64,000 nt of DNA, taken from Norana najaformis (Eukaryota; Annelida; Clitellata; Crassiclitellata; Hormogastridae). Below, in pieces: positions 10,308 to 20,100 of this stretch. The number at the start of each line of letters is the position of its first letter. The stretch's first letter is position 1. Under the pieces are notes generated by a model. That model had not been told where the DNA came from. It was given only the letters and a program-made list of their open reading frames with translations, and ran no database searches. The stretch spans positions 22,830,980-22,894,979 of the forward strand of contig OZ029927.1 of assembly GCA_964023275.1 (NCBI GenBank). Reading direction: 5' to 3'. The position numbers were made by a program, and so were the translations under genes.

Positions 10308-13300
10308 CAGAAAATCCAAGTGAACCATCAGCGGACAAGAGTGAACTGCAAGGACAGCCATATTGTTGATATTTGACCGCCCTAATAGTAATATATATAT
10401 ATATATATATATTACTCTTGTTATTACTATTAGTATAATTACTATTAGTATAATTACTATTAGTGCGGTCAAACGTCAACCATCCTGTCAACTATCCTGG
10501 CAGTTCACTCTTGGCCGCTGATGGTTCACTTGGATTTTCTTGCAGTGTCCGCGTTGGCCGGGCTACCGAACACACTACACTGTCTTTAATTACGTCATCT
10601 GCTGAGGTCTTACCCGTGAAGGCTTTCCTGCAATTAAGGAACCGGCCTTTCTGTCCAGACCGATGACAAAAGACTTGATGGTCTTTCTTAGATGCAATAA
10701 TGGTAGGGTACTAGTTTGACTTTGAACGTAACAGAAACAGATACCGTGGCTCCTTGTTACTTATACCTGCAACCTCTACACTGCTCGGAGCTGCATCAAA
10801 ATTGGCAGCTACCAGGAAAAACACCAAATACAAATACTTCAAATTTAGCACTTTTTCAACTGCTTTTCGAAACTTTGGGACCCATCGACATCACTGCAGT
10901 CGCTTTCCTTTCCCTATTAAAAATGGGCCAGTACCTAGCTCATTTTCTGGAAATTACAACGACTAGTTTAAAAAATCCAATCCTACTTTTTAATGCAGTC
11001 GTCTTCCGCAACATTTTTGCACTTTCAGATTTTGACGAGGCCCAGCCTCTCCAGATATTATCTTGTAACCAGCGCACATATTTGGAATCCCATGTCATCA
11101 GAGCTACCTTGGTTTAGCCTACAAGATTATTAATATATAATTATAGTTGCGTTTAATTCTGTTTCGCAGTGAAGATAAAAGTGGAGATTAGAGGCTCAAA
11201 AAACGTATCAGTTGACTTTCTGGAAGAAAAGCAGTTCGTCTTTCAGTGTCATGTAACTTCTGTTCCGAGTACACCTCCGACGGTGCGTTGGTACAAGGTA
11301 CAACCGTATGGTGACTTAGTTCGTGATGAGCCGCCTTACGTCTATGCCACAAAGGATATCTTGGTCATAATGATTTATCCAAACTGCTCTTCTTTTTGCT
11401 CTAAATACCTCGGAGAATACAGGTGCATTGGTGACAATGGATACAGCCAAGACAATAGCACGATTACTCTTACCTTTAAGCCTCCAACAGGTGAACCCAT
11501 TAAAAGCAAATGGTATTTATTATAAATGTGACGCTATCATTCGGTTTAACACTAGACAACTCCTGACATTAAATGAAAGATTTAGAGTAGTAATTGAACA
11601 TTCACAGATAGATATTTATAAAAGAAGGATAAAAACTTCTCAAGCTTTACTTTGCTTAGTTACGCTAAGTAAAGTATCAAAATTTATGAATAGCCATCAA
11701 GTGCCAGATATATGTTATATTTATAAAGGAATAAAATTTCAAACTCCTGTTTTGTTTAGTTGTCTCAAAAGTCATTTTGGAATTTTTGCGTTGCGGTAAA
11801 TATCTTTTACAGACGCTGTCAAGGAGAACGAAGTGTGGAAGATAATTCCAGGAGTCGGAGCTGTTGTCCTATTTCTGTTTCTCATCGGAGTTTTCTTTGG
11901 CTTCTGTCGGAAGCGATACTTTGGTGGTAAAGATGCAATTGCGTTTTAATTTTTACAAGGTCCTAGTAGAGATAGCAGGAAGGACACTTGCACCGGGCCT
12001 CAACATCTTTTGTACCTAGAATATTTTGTATATGAGTATCTGGACATTTTTAGCGCCTTTTAAGGTCATTTGTCTTGATCTGATTATGTAACTTACAAGA
12101 AAAGGTTGTGCTTTTTTGAATTAATGCTGTGGTGGTGAAAGGTCTGTAAACACCAGGACAAAAGGTTTTATAAATGTTGTGGACGCAGTGGATGTAACTA
12201 TAACATATAGCTAAGCAATATGTAGAGATAAAATGAACTCTATTCGCTAAGTAGATATTAATTACAGCATGATTGCTATGAATATGTGTAGTATATAGGC
12301 CTAGGCAGAGTCAGGCGTTATGTAGATTTATGTCCCTATGTCTTTAAGGATACATCTGGCATATGCAATGATCCCCAGTCGCCTAGATTTTTGTAACTCG
12401 CTTCTTTAAGATGTCACATAGTTAAACCTGCAGAATTTGTAGATAGTTAAGAACTCTGCAGCTAAAGTCATAACAGATACATCACGATATGAACATATAA
12501 CACCTTTACTTAAATCCTATTCAGCAAAGGAGTTTCAAATTGGAGCTTATAGTTCATGAAACATGAAATTGTGGCCGACCACAGTACTTTGAATAATTCC
12601 TTATTTTCCTGCTTTATCAGTTTTCAGCTAGGTCGTCTGATTGTCTTTCTCTACTTATTTAAAAACCAGAGCTTTTCGTGGTGATGGTTCTCTCGGTTAC
12701 TGGTTCTCGATTTCGGAACACTGCTCCGTCTCCCATGTCAACTCGGTCTCGGTGTACTCCCTTACCTCACTATAGACTTCCTTCCTGTTTCAATGGACTC
12801 ACCTTCTGTGTACTGACCGCCCTAGAGCTTGGTTTGGGATGCTTTCTGCGTTAGACATTGGCGTTAAAACTTGCTAAGTATTAGTTTGTATTGCTGTTTT
12901 TATTAAACTGAATTTTAAATCCTTTATAACCTAAATTAGACAGTAAATTCTAATAGTAAATAATGATTCCGTCGCCTATATTATTTTACATTTTAGAAGC
13001 GAACAGACGAACCAAAGAAAGGAGATTGCCCAATCTTCCTAGCATGTACGAGCGTGTAGACTATGATGCAGTAGCTCAGCCTCTGGAAGCAGAAGGAAAC
13101 AATGAAGGATCGATGCCACGAGCATGCAGCATGTATGAACACATAGGTTATGATTCTATTGATCAGGTACTCGAAGAAATGGCAAACAGAGAAAGAGCGA
13201 TGCCGCAATCTCCTGGTGTCCATGAATTCAACAGATATGAGTCAACAGATGCGCCACAGAAAGAAAAGACAAACACAGGTAGACGGATGCTCGATGAAGA

Positions 13301-14898
13301 TACCATGTATGACCTCATGGGGTATGCAATACTTCTGGAAGAAATCAAAAATCGCAGGAAAATAGACCAACTTGATCACTTAAGAAATTCGGATAAGAGT
13401 CCAAAAGAAGTGACTCTCAACTTGGATTTGGTTTCAAACGAATTGAATCCTTACTTGAATTTGGTTTCGAACGAAGTGAATCCCTACTTGGATCTGAGCC
13501 CGAAAGAAGAGAATCCCTACTTGGACCTGGTTTCGAAAGATGTCAATCCTTACTTGGATCTGGATCCGAAAGAAGTGAATCCCTACTTGGATCTGAACCC
13601 GAAAGAAGTTAATCCCTACTTGGACCTGGTTTCAAAAGAAGTGAATCCCTACTTGGATCTGGTTTCGAAGGAAATGAATCCCTACTTGGATATGGGTCCA
13701 AAACAAGTGAATCCCTACTTGGATATGGCTCCCAAAGAAATGAATCCCTACTTGGATATGGGTCCAAAACAAGTGAATCCCTACTTGGATATGGCTCCCA
13801 AAGAAATGAATGCCTACTTGGATATGGGTCCGAAAGAAGCGAATCCCTACTGAATCTGGTTCCAAAAGAAGTGAATCCGTATTTGGAAGTGTGTAAGAAG
13901 TAGATCCGAACTTGAATCTAGGTCGGGAAGATGTTGATCCCCACTTTTCTCTTACTCTAGCTAGACACGGTCTTTACGCCACGTGTACAACCTTTCGTGA
14001 AGCGGATCATCTGGTTCTCAAGAACTAGCAAGTCACATTAGCATTTTAATGTTAGCATCCCGACTAACCATTATGTAGCCATTTGTTGTCGTCCCCGAAT
14101 ACGGCGTCTGTAAAGCTCTGCTTCGTAATTAATGCATACATGTACGAAAGCATGCATGGTGTATACATGCAAGGAGATCTGTATGTATGTAAGTATGTAT
14201 GCACCCGCGCTCAGATAATTAGGCTACATGTTGTCGGTATCCCTTTAAAAGGAGGTGTCTGAATGCCGTCCAAAACACAAAATCCGAGACCATCACTAAG
14301 AATAACAGGACTACGGTGTGCTGATTTGGACAAAGAAGTATAGCGAACGCACAAGCAGAGCTTCGTATAAATTAAATGTGCCGTCTAAACTGAACAAGGC
14401 GTTAGACGGCCGCACAATCATGCATCATCGGTTGACGCCTTGTGCATAAAAACACCGGCGCAATAAAAGTTTCTAATTAATAACTACGCCGTAGCAGATC
14501 CAAAGTTTAACCTCCGATAAAATTTTGCTGACGTTCAACGAATCACGGGTTCTATGTATTTACCTTTAATACTCTGCTTTTCAGCTGCCAAGAAACGGAA
14601 AGCTATCTCCAAAGATACGGCGATGATCCATCCTAACACCCTTTACGAAGACATCGGATATGATTCAATTGATGTGTCACGGGGAAATGTCGTGAACATG
14701 GAAAATCCAGTGCCTCAGGCAGGTAGTAGGCCTATATACGAACACGTGGGATATGATTCAGTAGATGTGACTCAAGAAGAAGCCAAAACTTCAGCGAAAA
14801 TAAACCAGTTCACTGAGAAATCAAAAGAAGTGAATCCGTACATGGACCTGGCTCCAGATCCCGTTCCTCCACCAATGTATGCGGCTTTACGTACTTAA
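4377..14898 (+). CDS. receptor gene 1: L1CAM-like Ig receptor with tyrosine-motif array tail (5' end missing)
   Basis: A single-pass surface receptor. Exons by my splicing: 4377-4485, 5269-5456, 6259-6399, 8235-8408, 9236-9550, 11170-11490, 11813-11926, then either 12997-13853 (tail A) or 14585-14898 (tail B). They join in one frame: 738 visible residues with tail A, 557 with tail B. Order: Ig3 and Ig4 (L1CAM/neurofascin-type halves), two IgX domains, one TM helix, cytoplasmic tail. No FnIII repeats are seen, unlike true L1CAM. Signal peptide, Ig1 and Ig2 were not found upstream and may lie beyond the window or be lost. The donor at 4486 (gttcgt) is weak. A ligand or adhesion role with phosphotyrosine signalling is inferred from architecture only. 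Confidence 0.78.
6259..8408 (+). CDS. gene 1 Ig4 domain (two exons)
   Basis: Exon 6259-6399: ESVTFNCSAYAKPEADVVW, ending LLIDG before gtaaaa. Exon 8235-8408: HRFAFSNDKKSLTIRDICRD, then VIQCYVSNVHG and GYLNVL. The second half closely follows L1CAM/neurofascin Ig4 (consensus ...QC.a.N.hG.l.a.ayl.V). I set the acceptor at 8234 (gatag) because phase 1 is needed; an upstream cag at 8182 would give the wrong phase. An extra CRDC pair sits near the tip. The intron between the halves holds LINE debris (7340-7770). Confidence 0.78.
7340..7770 (-). mobile_element. two LINE 3' fragments of the ATTACG-tailed family
   Basis: On the minus strand 7770-7490 shows the family's 3' block (GATCTTGAGCTGCAACCGAC, a CTTTCGTTGGGCGCTGTAG-like piece, then the tail). 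A second, older end lies at 7430-7340. Both are in the gene 1 intron between the two Ig4 exons. The coding-looking frames across 7511-7797 are by-products of this repeat. Confidence 0.6.
8780..9080 (+). mobile_element. LINE RT C-terminal fragment in gene 1 intron
   Basis: Translation contains PGLWNSLHLSIR, the C-terminal signature shared by L2/CR1/Jockey-type reverse transcriptases. The related fragment at 51640-51740 (gene 3, before the same IgX exon) indicates that the insertion came before the duplication that made the two genes. Confidence 0.6.
9236..9550 (+). CDS. gene 1 first IgX domain
   Basis: One whole Ig domain in one exon with phase-1 borders. [19 protein letters not shown] resembles L1CAM Ig6 (C-x-A-S-x-D-P-S pattern), and GEYRCVADSGYSRD gives the second core cysteine. 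A second cysteine pair (NCSTTC) sits directly before KYLGEYRC. The same exon, with alignable flanking introns, occurs in gene 3 at 52008-52322. Confidence 0.85.
9750..10025 (+). mobile_element. SINE-A, tRNA-derived, near full length
   Basis: A tRNA-like head with A-box-like GTGATCTATCGGTAACGG and B-box GCGGGTTCGACTC, a body with AAGCAGTATAATTTGG and CACTTGTGGAATATGG, and an A/T-rich tail. A second copy is at 22855-23065 and a fragment at 3890-3975. Confidence 0.65.
10082..10584. mobile_element. fold-back MITE with TTTAA target duplication
   Basis: Arms of about 130-150 bases (10082-10215 and 10430-10584) are inverted copies, starting GACAGTGTG and ending CACTGTC. TTTAA flanks it at 10077-10081 and 10585-10589. 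The centre holds a (TA)n run (10237-10306) and a third partial arm copy (about 10306-10400). There is no coding capacity. It sits in the gene 1 intron between the two IgX exons. The TTAA-type target suggests mobilisation by a piggyBac-like transposase, which is inference. Confidence 0.75.
10237..10306. repeat. (TA)n microsatellite
   Basis: About 35 TA units in the centre of the fold-back element; a shorter run lies at 10390-10412. Open frames of alternating Ile/Tyr across it are not genes. Confidence 0.95.
11170..11490 (+). CDS. gene 1 second IgX domain
   Basis: A diverged tandem copy of the previous exon: [55 protein letters not shown]. Phase 1 in and out, so it can be added or skipped without frame change. 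It leads into the TM exon through a short linker (TFKPPTG). Confidence 0.85.
11813..11926 (+). CDS. gene 1 transmembrane exon
   Basis: Encodes AVKENEVWKIIPGVG, a hydrophobic stretch VVLFLFLIGVFFGF of about 22 residues with its start, and a CRKRYF stop-transfer cluster. This orients the following exons to the cytoplasm. Phase 1 out, compatible with both tail exons. Confidence 0.85.
12997..13853 (+). CDS. gene 1 terminal exon A: cytoplasmic tail with tandem NPYLDL array
   Basis: 285 codons. The first part has SMYERVDYDAV, SMYEHIGYDSID and TMYDLMGY. From about 13400 the exon is a tandem array of 33-base, 11-residue units: NPYLDL followed by VSKEV, SPKEE, DPKEV or, later, NPYLDM followed by GPKQV or APKEM. 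About 12 units carry the tyrosine. Successive YLDL motifs are separated by seven residues, the spacing of ITAMs (YxxL x6-8 YxxL); YLDM fits PI3K p85 SH2 sites. The TGA at 13851 falls inside a unit and recognisable array continues to about 13900, so a one-base loss shortened the array. An alternative role as YxxPhi endocytic signals is possible. Confidence 0.85.
13400..13900 (+). repeat. 33-bp coding minisatellite
   Basis: Head-to-tail copies of a unit containing AATCCCTACTTGGATCTGG. Copies toward the 3' end form a higher-order two-unit repeat (GPKQV/APKEM alternate twice), the mark of recent unequal exchange. The last copies lie after the stop codon. Copy number is likely variable between individuals. 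Confidence 0.9.
14462..14467 (+). promoter_or_regulatory. candidate poly(A) signal for tail A transcripts
   Basis: AATAAA about 610 bases after the tail A stop and just before exon B. Its place between the two terminal exons fits use by the tail A form. Inferred from position only. Confidence 0.35.
14585..14898 (+). CDS. gene 1 terminal exon B: short alternative cytoplasmic tail
   Basis: 104 codons after a clean ctgcttttcag acceptor, phase 1, the same phase as exon A. It carries TLYEDIGYDSID and PIYEHVGYDSVD, homologous to the motifs in exon A, and a single KEVNPYMDLAP, followed by a proline-rich end (PVPPPMYAALRT) and TAA. Since exon A ends in its own stop, B must be an alternative last exon of the same gene or the tail of a lost neighbour. 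B looks like the unexpanded version of A. Confidence 0.75.
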
Positions 14899-15458
14899 AA
14901 CGGCCTCGTTCCCGAGAAATTAGAAGCCACCGGCTGGTAGCTGATATTCTGCCTAACGCTACTACTGAATACTTGTATTGCTTTAGTTAAGTCAATGTCA
15001 TAACGATACTAACATATTGTAGGCATCTAGGGGCTGGCTCCATTCAGGTGGAATAACAGTATAAGTCCTTTATTTAAGCAAGAGATACATAACACCTTAA
15101 ACGGAAGACATAATATCCGTATTGAAACACTAGAACATATTGACGTAATGCTTAAAAACTCTTAGAAAAGAGTTTGGCCACATCATTACTCAACACAAAT
15201 TGTCTAATCTCAGAACACAATCCTTGATTCAATGTCCAAATTACGACTTCACTTGGAGTGCGCTTGCACTTTTGTTTATTATATGCATTATATTCTATTT
15301 TACTCCTGATGGTTAAGTGCATGTTGTTACTCAGGTTTGTTAAACTCTCTGTAACTATTATTCAAGACATTTAAGTCATTTCTCTTTGTTTAGGTTTTAT
15401 GTATAATGCTAATACATTTACATGTATTCAACGTTTTGACAGTATTAGCCTAACAGAA

Positions 15459-15464
15459 AATAAA
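15459..15464 (+). promoter_or_regulatory. candidate poly(A) signal for tail B
   Basis: AATAAA about 560 bases after the exon B stop; positional inference only. Confidence 0.3.
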
Positions 15465-15836
15465 ATGGCACCTCGGAATTCAAATAAATGCAAAAATTTT
15501 ACAAGAATAGTGTGTTATAAAAGAAACTGAAACCAAGCGTGGTTGAGCACGAGACAAAAGCATATTAGGTATTGCAACAACTCAGCATACAAATCTTGCC
15601 TTTTATACGCTACTCGTATCCAGACTAATTTTGCAAATCACACATACGATTTGGAATTAGCCTTTCTTAGCAAAAGTCATCTATATGAACCCACCTTCAT
15701 TGTACACCTCCGACGTTTAGCTCTTAGTTATTCAGTCTCAAAAGACATTCACGTTCATGGTCTGTAGAAAGTTAAGTAGTCTGTAACTTCTTATGCCTTC
15801 CTATAGAAGCTTGGATTCGTTTTAAGATCTTCCTAC

Positions 15837-16140
15837 TTGGATGATCTTCGCTGGTCGACACTGCCCCGCTATACAGCAAAGAGCTTTCTGTTCCAGCTTT
15901 CAGTGAACCTGGGCGCCGATCACACGCTCTGTTGCCGTGGAGATCCACAGGCACCTCGCATTCGCACATTATTACGAGCTCATCGGGCATTCTCGTGCAC
16001 TGGCCATTCCTCTTGGAACAATCTTCCCTTAAATGTACAAATAGTTTCAATTGATTCGTTCAACATACGTTTTTTTGTTTACCTTAAGTCGCACGTTCTT
16101 AGCTATATACCCATGAGATCAGCGTTTCTGGGAGATGATT
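15837..16140 (+). mobile_element. LINE RT C-terminal fragment
   Basis: An open frame with RAFSCTGHSSWNNLPLNVQ followed by FVYLKSHVLSY matches the end of L2/CR1-type reverse transcriptases (…GPSLWNSLP… F…LKTHLF). 5'-truncated; the stop at 16140 is probably the natural ORF end. Confidence 0.6.
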
Positions 16141-17010
16141 GAAGAGGGTTATATAAATTGCTCGTTACACTACATTATATATAATGTCAAAAAGTTGCTT
16201 CAAATGCTACATATTAGTGTTTTTCTTCTTAATATGCCACAGTTGGGTAAAATCTATTAGTATATAATCTGGAAACTTCGATCGTGTCGTTATTTGCCTT
16301 GTGCATATCTTGAATGCATGCCTCCGTCCAATGGTTTATGATTTGCAATGAGGTTTTGCTCAGAAATGACTATCGATTGCTGCCTTGTGCGTCAAGATAA
16401 CAGTGTTATAGAAGTTTTCAGACTATTTTAGACTTGAAAGAATCAATCGTTTGTGCTGCTAAGAAAAACCGCTATCCTTTGGGTCTAACCAGTCGAGATC
16501 GATGAAGCCTCAGAGACTTAAAGACAGGCTACGAATGATCTAAAAGCCTAAGCAGGTGGTCGGTGCTGCTTGTAAGCAAAGGCGCAATCGCCTACGATTC
16601 CTCGCTCAGCCGATTGACATATGGCGTGTTAACAAATGTCTTACTACTTACTTCCTTACAATCCTTTGCGTAGTTTTAATTGAGATCTGTAAGGCCTGGA
16701 GTCATGAAGACAGGCTATCGAGGATATAAAAACTAAAGCTGGAAACTGTGGCTACATGTAGACAAACAGTCAAATGTAAAGAGATCGCTCTGCCCTGCAC
16801 AACACGTTTACGATGAATAGGCCTATCATATCCGTATTTTTTAACGTTATTATGCTTAATTGCGTTCGTGTGAACTGGTCGTCTGATGTGTGAGACGAGG
16901 TGCGAGGTTTGGTGAACTAGGGATTAGACATCAGACGCAGGGGGAGCAGAACTCAAGCTGTGGTAGGAAACTATTCACTGTCATCGGTTGAACAGATTCT
17001 GCAAAGCCGA

Positions 17011-17125
17011 ATGTCCTCCGTGTTCAAAAAGATAAACTGTTTTCATGAGATGTCGAAAATGAGGATTGAGAGTGTGCTTGTCATCATTGTTCACTTTTTT
17101 TTCTTCACAGCTTCTGAAACCGACC
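17011..17125 (+). CDS. gene 2 exon 1: signal peptide
   Basis: From the third ATG (17059) the protein starts MRIESVLVIIVHFFFFTASE: a short N-region, a strong hydrophobic core and a small-residue cleavage region near TAS. The exon ends in phase 1 before gtgagt, matching the phase of the Ig1 exon 2.2 kb downstream (joining to ETDLQLPPSITRSP). Confidence 0.8.
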
Positions 17126-20100
17126 GTGAGTTGTGTACCGCTACTTTGCCAGTTTACCTGATAATCTAATCTAATGTGATCTCATCTAATCCAATCTAAT
17201 AATCAATTCAATTTAATAATGATCAGTGTAATAGTTATCAAGGCATTAATCGATTGTGACTGATAAATAAAATTAGCATCTCTGCAAAAAGACTTCAACA
17301 GGTATATACAGTTGTACCTCTGGTGAATAGTTGTTTTATTCAAACAATAAACTCTTGGTTTGAGTTTGGTGTGACCACGTCGCCGGCAATTTTCTGGTTA
17401 AAATAGCTTCATCTTTAAACCATATTTAAGATACTGCATGCTTATTACAACTTACTTTCTCACATATCACACTTTCAAATCGATTATTGTTGCATTAAAA
17501 TAAATACATGATATTATGAAGTTGGTGTTATTGCATTTTCGCATTATTAAAATGATATCTATGATTTTATAAATTTGGTGCTGTATTAAATTCATTTATT
17601 TGGAAAAGGTTTTACATATTTGGGATTGTCAGCAGTCTTTTTGAGCAATTTTGAGTATATGAAACTTATTGGAACTGAAAGAATGGTTTCCGTTTAAAAG
17701 AGCAACCACAATATCAACTTCACTCAACAACTTTTGGGTAAAAGTCGTTCACAGTATGATGGGGCACCCAATGCCGATGTAGAGGAGATAAGGTAGCCTA
17801 CCAAGTAAGATATTAGTTTATCACCTCCACGGCCTTGATTCGAACCCAGAGCCCTTCATATGAAATCGACATAGATCGCATTTTGGAACAGTGCTTAACC
17901 TCGGTATCTGAGATATTTATTTGCTCATTATTATTGTTCCTATTACGCGCCCAAGGTCAGCAAATCTGAATCTGAGGTGCAAGGAAAGTGCGCGAACAAA
18001 TTGTAAAGGGTCATTACAACGAGTCGAGTTCGCTCAGCAGGTTCGAAGCCGCAATCGTTGAATTACAGACTCAGGACGGTGCCGAATTAGCCACCTTGCA
18101 GCACAGTATACCATCTGGCACATAGGAATGATGATCCTCCGTATTTCTAACATCGTAATACCGAATAAAGAAAATCTTTACTAGGTCTGTTTACTGTAAT
18201 CATAATCGTAGAGCCGAAATTTCTACATCGCCCAACGAAAGTTAAATCGCAGGAACAGGCGCTCAGTCGAAACAAAATCGATAGGCAGGAATGGTCATAA
18301 TCGGTTCTAGTTGAAGATCCAAGGGTCAGGCAGCCAGACAGTCAGTCGGCTGTGGTGGAGTTGGAGAGGAGAGAGATAAAAGAGGGAAGAGCCGGAATCA
18401 GGGTAGGCTTTATGGAAGAGAAGGCTTAATTGTAGACCTGCATGAAGTCGATGCAAACTTGAGAGCGAGGCCATTAGGTTCAGCAGATGACTGGGTCATT
18501 CGGTTCAGAGTCTCAGTTAGTAAATTTTTACACAGTACTCAATAACAACATAATTATGTCATCCATCTCGCTTCAGACGTATCTCCGGCTCATTCGTTTA
18601 CCGATATTCTCCACTGCACACTAGGCCACTAAAGTTCCGCTTAGCATTTCTGTCTGTAGACAGTCATGGGCGTTTTAAAAAGAACCTTGGAAGAGAAACG
18701 ACGCCAGATGGATGGTAGGATATTCATTGGTGAAAGGAAGAAGAATCCATTTCAGAAAAAAACAAAAACTCTAATGCTGCAATTCGAAAAAATCAAATTT
18801 TCTTTCCAAGTTTTTCACGATGATACAAATTTTATGTTACCGTAAAGGTAAAAAACAAACACAGCGCTTTTTTGATCATGAAAAGCCAGAAGTAGCTCGC
18901 TACCTACGATGTTAAATAAACTGCCTTACTGACTTTATATTACATTTGACCTTCGTCAGCTTAAACTCTCCTATTCCACAATTCTATTCTGATTCATCCT
19001 CTTCTCCCAAGTATCTCGCGGCTTCAGTTCTAAACACCATCCACCGCACAGTAACCATCTGATTGTGCGGTGGACCCTAGATCACGATTTAGTACCGCAC
19101 TTTAAATTACCCACCCACATTTTTGTGTGAGCGCCTGTGAATAAGCTGGTTGCTGTGTCATAGCTTTGTTGGGCGCGGAAGAAATTTCAAGATTACGATT
19201 ACGAATACTTTACGAATTGGATTGCTTATTTGTTCTTGGGATGTGTGCTTTTGATGAATTTTTATAAAGTTACATGGCTAATGAGTCTGATGTATCATTT
19301 TGTTTTCAGTGCAACTTCCACCGTCCATTACAAGAAGTCCAAAGCCGCATGTTTTCTATCTGCCAGGTCAGCGAATCGACCTCAGATGTGAGGCTGAAGG
19401 CAGTCCAGCTGTGAAGTACGTTATCACGATAGGCCTATTATATCTACAGCTTATAAATTCATTCAGTACACATTTGACGCTGTAAACTAGAAAAGTCCAT
19501 TTGAATGGAGTCCACCATAATGAAGTCAGTGAAACCTTTAAAACTAATTGCAATTGTGGATATAAATGAGCCTAGTGGAGTGACGTTACAATAAGACGCG
19601 TTCCCAAATAAGAATAAGCTTTAGGTCCAAATTGGCTTTGAAAGTTCTTTCTAACGGAAGTATCGTTTATAACAGCTGAAGAAAGTCCAATGTCGTTTGC
19701 ACGAACTTAGCAACCTCATAATATCTTGTATTTACGGTTAACTCTTATTAACCAACATAACTCCTTCCTATATTACGATATGAGTAATATACGGAGAGTC
19801 ACCTCTGAAAAGTCTATCTTGTGTTCATTCCATTTCATAATGTTTATTTAACGATGCCGTCATAATGAGATAATAGTCGTGGTCCGCTCTGTAGTCTGTG
19901 TATGTTTGCAGAGCCATTACATCACATCAACGACTATATATCAACCAGAGTCATCGCAACTACGAATAAGTCTATTATAATTATATACAGTTCATGATAA
20001 CCTTCAATAATATATCTGTGGTTTATCTTTGCAGCATACGTATTTCATAATAATCACAAGTGCTTTGTGGGGGTACTAAAGAACGCTATGTGAAGGCGTC

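Larger units (their letters stand above)
14899..17010. other. intergenic region between genes 1 and 2
   Basis: Contains a LINE RT C-terminal fragment (about 15837-16140) and two diverged repeats each containing GACAGGCTA (16520 and 16709). I see no other gene. The promoter of gene 2 should lie at its right edge, but no core element is convincing. Confidence 0.5.

Noticed and set aside
13632-13865. Minus-strand open frame rich in HIQVGIH
   Set aside because: It is the antisense of the NPYLDL coding array.
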